From Orbilia blumenaviensis (Eukaryota > Ascomycota > Orbiliomycetes > Orbiliales > Orbiliaceae), in the NCBI GenBank assembly GCA_036872755.1, contig JAVHNS010000007.1, forward strand, positions 1,984,001-2,048,000: a stretch of 64,000 nt of DNA, given 5' to 3'. The notes beneath the pieces are model-generated. The model saw nothing but the letters and a program-made list of their open reading frames with translations, was not told where the DNA came from and ran no database searches. Shown here one piece after another: positions 51,101 through 63,300 of this stretch. The number at the start of each line of letters is the position of its first letter. Within the stretch, counting starts at the first letter, position 1. The position numbers and the translations under genes are program-made.

Positions 51101-54100
51101 GAAATCTTTGAAACCTTGACAGTGAGAAGGAACACGACATGGTCCTCCATTTCAAAGCACTTGAATCTGAAAAACTCGTTTCCGGGTTTTGGTGGGTCGA
51201 GTTTTATACTTGCCACGGGGTCTGGAAGCTCTGATGGTGATTCACCAAGAATACTCTTTAGAATATCTTCCACCGTCACCCCTAGGTCGGAGTTTCTATC
51301 ACCAGCACTGAGGTTTGCGGTGAAGGTCCATTCCGAGCCCTTATTCTCGTATTCTAGATCAAAGTTCAGAAGCCCTAAGGATAGATGTCCCTCGAATAGG
51401 AAATAAGAAGGATCGCCACTTGAAGGATCGTACGAATATTGCAGTTCGAGGTAATTTATCTTGATCCTTTCCAAAAATGCCATGGCACCTGTACGAGACC
51501 TTTCTGTCCAGAAGGAAGCTAGGTGAGCCACTGTCAGGTCTTCTAGTGACGCACCCAAAGACCAAGATTTGGTAGCGCTATCATAGAATACAGACCCTGA
51601 AAGACGAGCGACCGCCAGGTCTTCCAACTTATCACCAGCAGAGTTTGCATTCGGTGGGTCGAGTAGGAGATCTACTCCTAAGTCAATCGTTAGACCGCGG
51701 TTTGCTGGGTCCCAGTTGTATTCTGCAACAAGGGCGACTTGGTCTAATGAAAGAGCCGGGACTTTGCGGTCTCCCTTATTATCTTTTTTTTCGCATTGGA
51801 TTACGCCTTCGACTCTCAAGCCGGATTTTGTGATTAAAAGAGATAGTTGGGTAATATCCGTGGGGATGCCGTTGGGAATGTTTTCTATGGTGGAGGATGA
51901 GAGAAGGGATTTGAGATTCAAAGTGCCCGCGATTCGGCTTGAGTTTGTTATAGGTTCAAATCGAGTGTGGCGTTCCCATCCCGGGGCAGCTTTAACGTAA
52001 TGGCCTATGCCAATGTCGGGAGTGCCTAAATAACATTAGTGATTTGGACTTCATGGTCACTAGTGTAGAAGTGGGATGCCGCTCACCAGGCCATAATGCC
52101 CCTCGAAGAGATGGTCCATACAGCTTTGACCAACTAAATTCAAACAAAAAAACGATAGGAACCTTCTCTTTGTCATTTTCGTAACCGCCAATATTCACCA
52201 GCACTTGGAAACTCAAGTTGATGGTGTCGATACCAGTCAGGTTCCCCTCTTGGTTCACCCCAAGAACGATATCCAAACCTCGGAATGCAATAGTCTCTGT
52301 ATTCAATATTTCTCCCGCCGATTTGAGAAGCTCATTAAGGTTCAACGTATTCTCACCGAGCTTCTTTCCCAACCAGGAAAGTATTTGGCTAACCCCGTTG
52401 ACAAGTGATTTATTATTGCGAAGTCTTAGTAAGACGGATGTTTCTGAGACCTCTATAGTGGCTTCCAGCTTTAGCGTGTCCAGTTCAAAATCGAGCAAAA
52501 ATGTAAGGCGACCTTCACATTTCGCAAATTCTTTACCAACCCTCTTGCTCCTATGTGCAATCTTTTTACCAATCATTCTAGCATTAGAGATTTTGAAGTC
52601 ACCAATATGTCTTTGGAGTAAATCATTAATGAGTGGCGTTTCAGCGCGGAATTGAAGTCGTAGAACGGTTTCCCAGCTCTCAGCTGGTCGGAACCACAAT
52701 GCGTTACGCTTCCTCTCTTTGGCGCCCTGGACTTCAGTGTCGAGTTTTAGGGTCATCTTGCCCAAGATTTTCATCACAAAGAATTTGTCCATGGAGAAGC
52801 CAAAGTACTTTGCGACCTCAGAAAGAGGGATATCAAAGCTTGGGCAAACAGGATTGAGACCGAAAATCAAGATCGAATTATCAACCATCATGTTTTGCAG
52901 TAGTGGGGTAGTGATATCATCAAGTACACTTTCTGCTGAGGTTGTGTCCATGGTAATCTTGTGTTTGCCAGCGATCATGAAATCGAACGAGAAAACGGGC
53001 AATGTAGTGGCATCCAAAGTTATATCTCTCCCTGGTACGCGGATTTTGGCACCTGGGGGAGGCCACGACTCAAAGCTAATAGAAAGCTGTCGAGTTTCGT
53101 CCCCGAGAACCGCAGCAAACCAGGCGGCCGTTGGATCATTTTCCGCTAGCGGTGTATTTTCCTTCCCGACCGGCTTTCGTTGGATGACGAGTGCTCGGAA
53201 CGCAACTCCTTCCATAAAATTGAACATCGGATGGGCTTTAGGGATGCGTACCACAGGAACATCGGCTTGGTCTAAGCCCTGCCACGTTTCTGGGATCAAG
53301 TAGTGTGGCCCATCCAACAAAGTTATGCTGTATGATGTGCCCAAGTCAGACTCTGATGCGATGACGCTTCCATCGTCATCACTAAAATCATCTAGAGAAA
53401 CCAAGTCCCAGTTATCGTCAATTTCCGCTGGATATATCGACTTAACGTCTTTGCTACTCCTTTCCCAAAATTTGAAAATCTGCATTTCCTGATCATCTGG
53501 ATTACCTCTTCTGCGCTTCGACGCCACCCAGTCATACTTGGCTTTGATTTTTGCCTTAAGTCCACGGAGTGGCCTCTCCTTCTTGGGTTCTTCCTCGAGG
53601 TTCTCATCAGGTATGTGTCTTTTGAATAGTTCTAATTCCCAGTTGCATTTGCCCTTCATTATACCAGCCATACTTACCCATGTGACACCCTCTGTAGTAG
53701 CATTTCCGGTTGACGAAACCTGAACAAAGATGATTTCTTGATGTTGAACCGTTGACTCTTCATCTAATAGGAGTTGCACAACCCCACTCTCCGAAAGATC
53801 GGAGTTCATGGGATCGATAGCAGAGATGTCCTTCAGCGCTTCGGATAGACGTTTGCATATAAAATCCGCGCGTGTTTCGTCGTCTTGAACATTATTAATG
53901 TTGTCCTGCCACTCTTGAAAAAAATTATCCGCTGGCCCCAAGGGGGCGTTCGGAAACTTTTCATTATATTTATTGATCAATTTGGTCCACTCGTCTGCAA
54001 AAGGCCCCTCTTCTGCCATTTCGTTAGTGTTGTTGTCCGCGAGATTGTAGCTTTCATTCTCCCAAACGAGCCAGACTGGGTAGCTTGTTAGATAGAGTAA

Positions 54101-55577
54101 GTGCTGATGATAACGGCCGTTATTGCATCCAGCGCGATCTCTGATCTTGTTCCAGAGGTGTGCGAAAGCGACAAGCTCCCAACCTATAGTTCCAAAAGGC
54201 ATCGATCATGATAAGTTAGCGTATGTTCGAAGATCCGCACACTTCCCTATCAAGGTCTAACTTACGCGGGTGAGCATGACTGCGAATCCTTCCCGCCGAT
54301 ACAAATATGCTTATAGGATTGAATGCTATCCACATATCCACCGGGTTTGATGATCTAGCACCGTGATGACTAAGTTTCATGCTCGAAACTTGGGGTATCG
54401 GCGCCCTCGGTACTCCCGGTACGGGATCATCATTCCATCCCGGAGCAATCCAATCAAGAAGTCTTGTTTCGAGCTGGATATTTGCATCTCCAGCGAAATA
54501 ATGAGATCGGTGGCCAGGATCGTCATTATTATCAGTCCGGACATCCTTCCAAACAACCATGCAGCAAATAGAAGATAGGTTTGTGTTCGTGTATGTATGT
54601 TTCATTAGTCCGAATGGTCCATTGCCCATAGCACGTTGATTCACAGCTATGCAATACATTGCAGGTACCAAATTTGGTTTTTCATCAGTGGGCAAATCAG
54701 CATCATGGACAGTTGGTCGGTTTCTTGCAAGCAAGCCTGCAAGGTTTAGGATAGTATCAGTGCTCCCCACTATATCCTCCTGGTCATCATTTTGCAAGAA
54801 GTTTCGACCGAGCAGTTTCCTCCATTCGGTTTTCAGCACAAGCTGCCGAAGCTCCCATTTATTGGTGTTCGCACCCGGCATGTGAACGTCCACGGATTGT
54901 TTGACAGTTGTGCCAATAGTGAAATCTGCGCCGGCTCGTAGCACGCCTGAGATTTTGCTGGTAACATTTTTGCGTAGATCGAGAAGGTGAGCTTTCCTCC
55001 ACTGGTTGGTGCCATTGTCACCAGGGTCATCCCCTGGATAACTGGTATCCGGAGCACGATTGGTGAAGTATGGTGCGATAAACAGGGACTCAGGATTGCC
55101 CATATTATCAAAATACGCTCTGTTCAAACAGACTTTATTGCCGATTTTGAACTTGTGAGGCCCATCCTGAGACTCCCTCATAAACACCCCCAGCGCACGC
55201 AAGACCCCAGAGAAATGATCGATATCCCAATGCGTAATGATGAAGGCATCAAATCGCAGTCTTGAATCATCCCCATCATGTTTATTCTTGCAACAATAAT
55301 TTTGTTCGATGTTAATTATTGTTCGGTTGATTGCCTCCCTCAGCTTTTTATCTGAACCTGGCTGAGAGTCCTTCGCTTTCCGAGCTTTGATACTCCCGTC
55401 GTTTCTTCCCCCATCCATAAAGATAGCTCTGACGACTTTTCTGCGCTCTTTTGGACCGTTTGGATCGTTTGGATCGCTAGGCCCTGGATTGACCTTTCCA
55501 TAGGTCCAGATATGTATGGCGCCATCTCCGGAACCAACGTTTATATGATAAGACTCTACTGTGTAATTATAGGCCAT
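48154..55577 (-). CDS. ComEC-like metallo-beta-lactamase domain fused to a DUF6603-like giant protein (2406 aa, 4 exons)
   Basis: Exons are 55577-54266, 54183-52087, 52025-48651 and 48590-48154; introns are 82, 61 and 60 bp, all GT-AG, the first with a GCTAAC branch site, and every phase fits. Residues 1-440 form a metallo-beta-lactamase-fold domain of the ComEC/Rec2 kind: INVGSGDGAIHIW, a DGG strand, the metal motif H116-x-D118-x-D120-H121, the late SHHGARSS (H404, H405), and SAGRIRSHAHPRWELV. The last motif is completed only by the splice, which supports one gene rather than two. The rest, about 1900 residues, is beta-rich with long amphipathic repeats. It includes PLSIENIGLTYKDEQLGVM and GPIGLSLLGFGVQVPF, which resemble the uncharacterised DUF6603 domain as I recall it. 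There is no signal peptide or membrane helix. A secreted, toxin-like or structural role is open. Bacterial-style architecture hints at transfer, not shown. Confidence 0.8.
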
Positions 55578-56608
55578 TGTTGGCAACAGAGTCAAAAGAC
55601 CTTATACTCGATATATTGTGATAGAGTATATAGAATTCCGCAAGTTCAGGATACAATAAATTTGAAAATGAGAATAAGTCAAGCTTAAACTTGTGTTAAA
55701 GTAAATAAAATAAAAAGTAAATTGTGAAATATTATTAATGACCATATGAAGAGATTCCTGAAGTAGTTTGATGATCAACAGGCGAAATACTACTGACAAG
55801 GGATGGAGACCTTGATCGAAGTATGCCAAATCCCAACAGCTCGGCTTCAGCTCTTTTTTTTTTTTTTTTTTGCCAATCTGACACAGCGATCTTGACAAGT
55901 CGGCCAGGAGAAGTGCCACCAAATATCCATATCTTTTTTTAGCGCGTCAGATGATAATCTCCATTTGAGTTCGACCAATGTCGATACCCTAGTCAAACCT
56001 AAGGGAGTTCAGCTCCCGGGTACAGCGGCATAGCTTGCGGGATTGTCTCTCAATTGAGCTACGGAGATGTGGTGTGGATGTGTCCATCCCGCAATGATAG
56101 TGGGTCCTGGTTAACGGTTCCTGTGTGCGCGAGTGCGGCCGCTTGGCAGGGGCCATATTGCTTTTGGTGGCTTACGGGCCAAAACTCAGGTGTGCATTCT
56201 TGCAGCTGAGGACCTCTAGAACGATGGCAAAATCACTCTTCTGGGCTTGCGAATCGAGTGCCAGCCGCACATAATAATTAATTGTTCACTGATATATCAC
56301 GGATTTGCAGTTTTTGCGGTTCAATCAGCATCGAGATTAGAGCGGGAAGGAATTTCCCGTCCCAAAGATCGCCATGATTAAGCAAGTAGTCACAGGAGCA
56401 ATATTAAGCGAACGAGTTCGACTTGAGAAAAAGCAAGAATCCATTGAAACTGAGGAAAACCCGATATATCGACAGGACTGAGGAACATCATATTAAACAG
56501 GCAACTAATAGTTATATAGTAAGTACTAAAATCATGCATGCAGTAGGGAAAATCAAGAAAATAATGATTCGCATCTCAACCGAAGATCATAGTTCACATA
56601 GCGCCACC
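55578..56608. other. spacer between two minus-strand genes
   Basis: Promoter of the metallo-beta-lactamase/DUF6603 gene and 3' flank of the lectin-like gene. It holds a run of about 19 T at 55853-55871. A stretch near 56000-56080 vaguely resembles a tRNA but does not fold (see rejected). No gene is supported. Confidence 0.55.
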
Positions 56609-58124
56609 TTAATGGTATTGTTGCTGCCCATGCGCCGGCGCCGGGTGGTAGTAATGTCTATTGTACTCCACACGCGGTTCGCCAAAACACAATTTCAAAA
56701 GAGCATTCATGTTCACTTTTCCGAGTTCGACCTCTAGGTCGCTCATATCGTGGAAAGAACGACCGTGCGTAAAATCCATGTGGCTGCCATGATGACTGTG
56801 GGGGTATGGCGGCGGCCCGACCTTTTCGTGAAATCGTTCACTTGATCTGCTCCCGCCATGGTAATGGCTCCCCTCTGACCCATTGGGAAATGTGTAGGAG
56901 GGGAAATTTCCATGGTGGACGTGACCCGGCCCAGTGTGACGGCCATCCTTCTCGTTCCCGATGAGGTGGTTATGCTTGATCTGGCTGTAGTAGTATTCCT
57001 GCAACCTTGTAATAGACGAGCCCCAGTTATCAATAACTGTGCTGACTTGCTTGGTAGCTGGGTTCCTTGCCGCGTAGACGTAGTTTGTCTTGCTAGCAGT
57101 ATCAGCAACGACAGCCAATTGAGTCCAATCGGCGATGCTTCCCGCCTTATCTACGGCGACTTCTTCTCCATAACCTCTGAAATCGAATGTTTCGTCGATT
57201 TCAATAAAGGCCCGCCGCAAGGAAAAATCCTTGTGGAGATAATAAACAAAAATGTGTCCACGGGTGCTATGGCCAGGGACGAAAGTTATACCAATTGGCG
57301 TTTTAGTTTGCGCTGTCCATCGGGTGTTCTCAATGATAGCGTCTGGGAAAAGCGAGTTAGTCATGTACTTGATACGGAAATGATAATAAGGTAGTAGTTA
57401 CGAACATTTATCGGTATCTACGTTCCGAAGCACAATGCAGTTATTTGTGTCCTGGTAGGCAAGCCATCGGTGCTCGCCGTCGTAGCAGACAGCCAATTTT
57501 GTATCAAGCAAAGGCTTAATAAGCCCCTCGACTTTCTTCGGGCGGGCATTTTCGCTCAAAGCTGGTACCTCAAAGATATCGGTGGCATTTCCTAATTTGA
57601 CGTCGCCGCTAAACTCAAAGTTAGTCGACCGCCCTCGAGCACTTCATATCATCGTGTTGCAATATTGCGGTTTCAACAACCTCAATATACACTTACTCTT
57701 GGTAGAAAAACCAACCATCGGACTCGCCGTTACTACATCCAGCGAATATCCCATTTTTAATTTCTAACTCGAAGGCTTGGTAGCCTGGGCTAAGTAAGGA
57801 AAGTTTCTTCGAAGAGTTGACGCCATATACCTGGACCTAAAACCAGACATATAACTTGTTAGCTTTTGAACGCCCAGATTTAATACCAACTAATGAGAAT
57901 TTAGAGTGAAGACTCACAGTATCATCGAGAACCATAGAGACGAGATTCGAAGGGTTGAGTAGTATGGCAGTACCCTGACCACCTTTAATTTTACTAGTTG
58001 CCTCTCCAAGCAGTCTTTGCTCGAAGGCTAGCATTCCAGTACCAACATCCGAGTAAATAGAGACCTTGGTTTTTCCGCATTTTAACGCGGTAATTGGATT
58101 GACGAGTGCTGTGATACCCGACAT
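56609..58124 (-). CDS. fucose-lectin-like beta-propeller protein with a His-rich tail (427 aa, 4 exons)
   Basis: Probable carbohydrate-binding protein like the fungal fucose-specific lectins. Exons are 58124-57918, 57836-57697, 57608-57406 and 57342-56609; introns are 81, 88 and 63 bp, and all phases fit. The product has repeated blade-like units: GITALVNP...KVSIYSDVG, VQVYGVNSSKKLSLLSPG, GEHRWLAYQDTNNCIVLRN, HIFVYYLHKDFSLRRAFIE and DWTQLAVVADTASKTNYVYA. The last 90 or so residues are His/Gly/Ser-rich (HTGPGHVHHGNFPSY and HSHHGSHMDFTHG) and may bind metal. Start: the ATG at 58124 opens MSGITALV. Upstream the same frame continues through five-residue NPTQS repeats to a TAG near 58310. A Ser-rich frame beginning with an ATG at 58420 leads into the repeats out of frame. 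No signal peptide is seen. Family assignment is moderate. Confidence 0.65.
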
Positions 58125-58159
58125 ATTTGTTCTGGGAGTTCCCGGTGTAGGATTATTTT

Positions 58160-58240
58160 GTGTGGGATTACTTTGTGTAGGATTACTCTGGGTAGGATTA
58201 CTCTGGGTAGGATTACTCTGGGTAGGATTACTCTGGGTAG
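58160..58240. repeat. 15-bp minisatellite in the lectin-like gene's N-terminal extension
   Basis: Five or more tandem copies of GGGTAGGATTACTCT (plus strand), the first two or so diverged. On the minus strand these encode NPTQS repeats, 15 bp per five residues. A Ser-rich ORF from 58420 enters the block in another frame. Confidence 0.85.
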
Positions 58241-58784
58241 GAGTTGTATTTGGGGGCCTGCAGTTGTGGTTTGTGCTAGTGGAAGATGGGGGGCACTAGA
58301 AGATGATGATATAGTAGAAGAAGAAGCAGAAGAAGAAGAGATAGCTGATGATGAAGAGGTACCAGAAGTTCCAGTTTTTGGATTACTTTCTGTTGCTTTG
58401 GAATTTTGTGGATCAGGCATTGCTCAAAGGCGGAGGATGAATATTTTAAATTAAAAAAGATCCTAAGTTGAGATGCTGAAGGAATTGGGTGAACGAAAGC
58501 AAGACGATCTAACTGGAGTATATAGATGCTTCGCCTCTGGACATAACTGAAGGGGTTCAGCTGGCGCATTCGGGGTCTGGCAGCCCAAATCAAGCCATCC
58601 ATGCCTAGATTCATACAGCTTTGGGCGCATCGGGGATGCTTTCCAATTTGGGGGCAAAATTCTTCGATATACGAAGAGCTGAGTTCTGTACCTGTTTGCG
58701 CCAGAAAATACTGACCGTAAGGTCATTTACGACGAAGTTTTGATTTTTCAAGGCAATTATTACCTCTCTGCTAAAATCCACCCA

Positions 58785-59447
58785 GCTGAAAAACGCCATT
58801 GGTGCATCTCTGCTGAAAATCTGCATGCATGTGACCTTAGATATCAGCGGTTTGGAACCGATTTTAGAGATGGCAGAGAAGATTCCTAACCAATTTCAGG
58901 ATGCGATGCCGCCTCAAAAAGAACAGAAGGGAGAAGAAATAGAAAGAAAAAGTAATACCAGTTTCCGGATTAGCCTCGGAGGGTGCGAGTAAATATTTGT
59001 GCGTCTATAACTCATTAGTAATAAAGGTGTGGATGCTGAATATATGAAGGGGTCATGAAAGATCAGCGAAGAGCTTGGTCTCGAACTCATTCATCATGAA
59101 AGCCGAGAATGAGCATCCCACCCACTGGCCCGTGTTTAAGGGACCATTTAGAAATCGTTGGTCGGATTGATAAGGAGATATCCATCAAGCGTCCAGCCGT
59201 GACCAGATTTGGTTGCGAATGCGACCTCCAGCATCCCAAAGTGCGGGGACTCTCTTCTTCCCTGCCTTGGCACTCACGGCTGAGCTAGGGTGTACGTATG
59301 TATCAGAGCGTTAGTTTGCTCAACGGCGAGCTGCTAGTGCCGGAGAGCTCGAGAATCACTCTCCGGAAGAAAGGTGAGGCATCGACGTCCAGGGCCATAT
59401 GCATAAACTTTCAGCAGAGATCATCGATGGCTTTTTTCAGCTGGGGT
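58785..59447. repeat. diverged inverted repeat pair
   Basis: The minus strand at 58830-58785 and the plus strand at 59399-59447 both read like TTTCAGCAGAGAT...ATGGC...TTTTTCAGCTGG. Both encode a short MAFFSW segment. They may be arms of a decayed inverted duplication. Confidence 0.5.
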
Positions 59448-60328
59448 TCTTTGAGGGAGAGGCAATGCAATACAGATGCCCCATTAAGGACTCCTGTGTG
59501 CGAAGCCAATCCTGGGAACGAATTAGGCGATGCGGCGTGCACATTATTCCAGAACAGGAACTGATCCCAAAAAGAGCTTAAGTTGGTGGAGATGGGCTTG
59601 CAGGAGAGGGGCAATCATTGCGGGAGAAGCCTATATGCAGGCTAGCCTTCAGTTCCGACCATCTCGTGATCCAAGTCGGCGCGGCCGCGGAGCAAATAGG
59701 AATCAATGAAACTTGTGGGCCATGTAGTCGCAGCCGGGATGTGACGACGACAATCCGGCTCGCGCATTCGGCCCTTGGCCCACCTTGGTCCTGAGCGCGA
59801 TGGGCTGTTATACTGTTAGTGGGGGTGGGCACGATCGCATCGATTGCAATGAAATCGAGGGGCAATTTCCAAGTTGCAATCGCAGCCTTTGGCAGGTAAA
59901 TTAGCAATATTCTAGGATACCCTGTTGCATTTTTTGCTAGCAACACACTTTGGACAGGAGTTGATCTGCAGACGGGATAGAATGGTTTTCTGAGCTGAAT
60001 TGACCCCTGCCGAAGCAGAATACAATAATTATCAAGCGGCAGACGCTCTTCTAATTCGGAACAAGCCTCCCGACCGGAGGTCCTTCACAGCCCTTCATAT
60101 TTGATATCTTCTATTTTTTTTCTCTCTCTTGTCTCTCTTTCCTCGATCGATATCAGAAGCGTCGCGGCGTCGTTAATGGTTTAGTAACCCAGTCTTCATG
60201 AAGCTTTGCCCGCGAAGGCCGCCATCCATTTCATAACGTTTGATGCTACTGCCATCATTAGATTTCTAGAACAGTTATCAAGTTTGAGAAGAACAGTCAG
60301 TTCACCGAAGCCTCGGGTATCTATCACA

Positions 60329-63300
60329 ATGGCGGACCAAAACGTCCTTATTCCAGTAAAACTGGATGCTTTCATTTTCAACGAGCCTGTTTGCAACAGT
60401 GGCATCGATAAGACCAAAATCGCGCCTATCACACAACCAAACTACAGTTTCCTAAGGCTTGGCAAGGACTATAGCTACCTACAGAGCGATATCATGCAAT
60501 ATGCAGACCTTCATAACGCATGGCCTGCTAACCGAAACTCACGGTTCACTGATTTGGGTACATCAATACCGTTCCGAAAACGACAAGGTGTCTATCTACA
60601 TTGGACCATGCCTCTTGTGTACCGGAGCGGTTTCACAGACACCAAGCCAAAAGCATCCGCCAGATCTGGCAAGCTAGCAGGTGTAACATCAGCAGATAAA
60701 GACGCTACGATGCCTAAATTTCCAAATGCCCCCGCAAGATGGCTTGTTATCAGAAAAATCGATGATATGACAACTGTTCAGCCAGCGGAGGCACAAGAGC
60801 ATATTAAAAGGGTTACCTGCTGGGTGGTCGAGAGTGACCGCAGATGGAAACTCGAGGAGCTGGGTGAAGACGTTGATCTACAGGTCGATGTGTCGCCCTT
60901 TATTTATGCCACCAGCGGCGACAGCCCGAACGATGAACCCATATCTCTTGACGAGCAAGCCGAAGTCTTTATCGGAGCAAAGGTTCCTCTCCAACACTGG
61001 GAAGAAGAAGGAGCTGCGAAAGGCCGCGTCGATCTCAAACTACTAAGTTCCTCGAACCAACTCTTCCCGGACTACCAACCCCATTGCTCCAACGTCTTTT
61101 CCATGTTGGATAATTTTGAATATAAGCCCGGCGAATACCTGACACAAGTTGACGCAAGCTACTATGTCATTGGCTGGAACTGGAGAGAGGAAACAGACCT
61201 TTTTTACGTTGATGATTCAAATCAGACGCCGAGGAGCGAGAAACTTTCCACTCTAAATATGGAAATAAAAGGCTCAAAAAAAAATACGGGTGTCCCAAGT
61301 GACATGGAGCAGTGGCTCAAGTCTCCGAAGAAGACCCGGAGCGTTTGTCACGGCACAATGTATAACGTCAAGTGGAACACTGAAAGGGCTCCTGAGAAGA
61401 TACCCGGAGACGATTACGCTAGCCTTCTAAACGGAACCCTCCCCGTATCTGTCGGTACAACCCCGCTGGATGCCCTCACAACTTATGCGGACGCGCATAA
61501 AGACATAGAGCAAGACGAAACTACTAAGAGATTAGAAGTTATCATCCACAAACTCGAAAAATTCTTACTAGCCCGAGATGACGGAGTCGAAACCCAGTTT
61601 GAAGCGGCAGATATGCTCTATAATTGGAATTACTCTCGATTCGAAGGTGGACAACGTTATTATGTCGCCGGTAGCGATAAAGGGTCTAGCGCAGCTCTGC
61701 CAGACGATACCCTCAGCAAGTTATCGGACCTGAACCGACAGCAGGCGCTTTATGACGCGATAAGCCGAAGAGTGAAGCAGTTGCGTTGGAGAATGTTCTC
61801 CGAGTGGTGGAGATATTCTATCCTCCCTGATAATTCTCACGGCGAGAACAACACCCGTGTGAACGTTACGAAAATTGGAACCTTAATCAAAGGGCTTCAA
61901 GAACAAGCAGCTGCTGTTCATAACCAAATCGAAAAATATACGAAAGAGAACAAAAAGTTCCTACCAGGTGGTCGTCCCACATACTACCAACAGCGTGATC
62001 CCACTCTTCTTGTAGGAGGTGTAAAATCCGGTTGGCAGCCAGACTACCTAGAAACCCTGAAGTTTCGCCTCGACTCTCAAGTTTTAGGAAGCGATACCCC
62101 ATACTCGCTCATTCAGGATGAAGATTGGTTAGATTCAATTAAACTGCTTGAAAAGCAGATACCCCATTTATCCGATTCCATGAAGGGTTTAATCAATGAG
62201 TTTGTTCTTCTCGAAACGAACAGAGTGCAGGACCCCGGCGAAACTATCAAGAAGCAACCACCCTTATACCACGACCAAATGGAAATAGATAAAGATAAGG
62301 ATAATAAATCCATACTAGGTCCATGGCGCGATCTTTGGAATGACACCCAGCCTTGGTTTCCCTTGTTCCTTGAGTGGGAAGTGGAATATGCTCATATCCC
62401 TTACGATAAATATTGGGAGTTGAAAGAGCATGTGAGAAGCCATGGAGAACCAGCCAAAATTCATTATATAATCAAAGAAGATGTCGATTTGGAAGAAGCA
62501 TTCAAGGATATCAAGCCTGGAGATCGCGATTACAGAAAACTATCCGGTCGGGTTCTCATTCTCCCCCAACCTAGCTTTTCCTTGGAAGCTAAAATCCGGC
62601 AATTTTTTGATGATACCCCAGTACTACCAGATACTGGGCTCGAGGAAGGCGACGAGGAGTTTATAAAAAACAAATTAAGGCAGTTGGGGTTCATCTCGGG
62701 ACCATTAGCTGGCTTTTCGAGCCATCTTGTTACTCTTGAACAAGGCAACCACGTCAAACCAATTCTCAAAGTACCAGAAACAGGAGAATTGAAAGTTGTT
62801 CATGAAGCAGTTCGGGAGGATGCTGGCTTGTCGGAAGAGCTCTTGGCCCTTATCGGCATTGAGTCAGATGTAACGCCCTACGGCACGAGCAAGAAGCCTC
62901 CAAGTAACAATGCCTCCCTCTTCAAACCAGTGGCACATGGACAATTTAAATTCACAAAGCTCAATATCATCGACAAGTTTGGACAGGCGATCACTGCTAT
63001 TGATCCTCGTCCATCTAAAACCCCTCACAAAGTTTGGCCATGCATCAGTGATTGGTACAAACCTCATACGCTCAAAGATACAAAAAATATACCCAATATC
63101 ATCGAACGTGATAAAGAAGACTCGAAAAGATGCGAGTACATACAAGTCCCTCCCACGCTCAATCAACCCTGTCGACTGAACGGGGCATTTATAGTCCCGG
63201 CTATAGCTAAGGAGTCCACGGATGCCCCAGAAATCAGAATAAGGGATTTGGATACGGAAGTAAAACCGCTTTGGGAGAGCAACCCTTTTTGGCGTCCTAC

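Larger units (their letters stand above)
58125..60328. other. divergent promoter region with inverted relics
   Basis: Lies between the lectin-like gene (minus) and the giant ORF (plus). The first 300 bases contain the alternative 5' frame and minisatellite of the lectin-like gene. A pair of diverged inverted repeats lies at about 58785-58830 and 59399-59447. A pyrimidine-rich block at 60113-60146 precedes the giant ORF's start by about 190 bp and could be its promoter core. Confidence 0.5.

Noticed and set aside
48914..53303. Long plus-strand ORFs opposite the DUF6603-like gene (up to about 194 codons)
   Set aside because: They are antisense shadows of the strong minus-strand frame.
54216..55595. 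Separate 459-codon metallo-beta-lactamase gene ending at 54216
   Set aside because: The frame's last residues are intron sequence. A good donor, branch site and acceptor fuse it in phase to the downstream frame and complete the conserved C-terminal motif.
56000..56085. tRNA-like sequence on the minus strand with a TAGCTCAATTGAGAG A-box-like stretch and a GGGAG...CTCCC arm
   Set aside because: The anticodon stem does not pair, the T-arm loop lacks the TTCGA pattern and no acceptor stem closes.
59071..59140. tRNA-like stretch on the minus strand with GTTCGAGACC and a GCCAGTGG A-box-like element
   Set aside because: The spacing is near tRNA size, but the T-stem and acceptor stem do not pair. 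At best it is a tRNA-derived relic, mentioned with the dispersed repeat.
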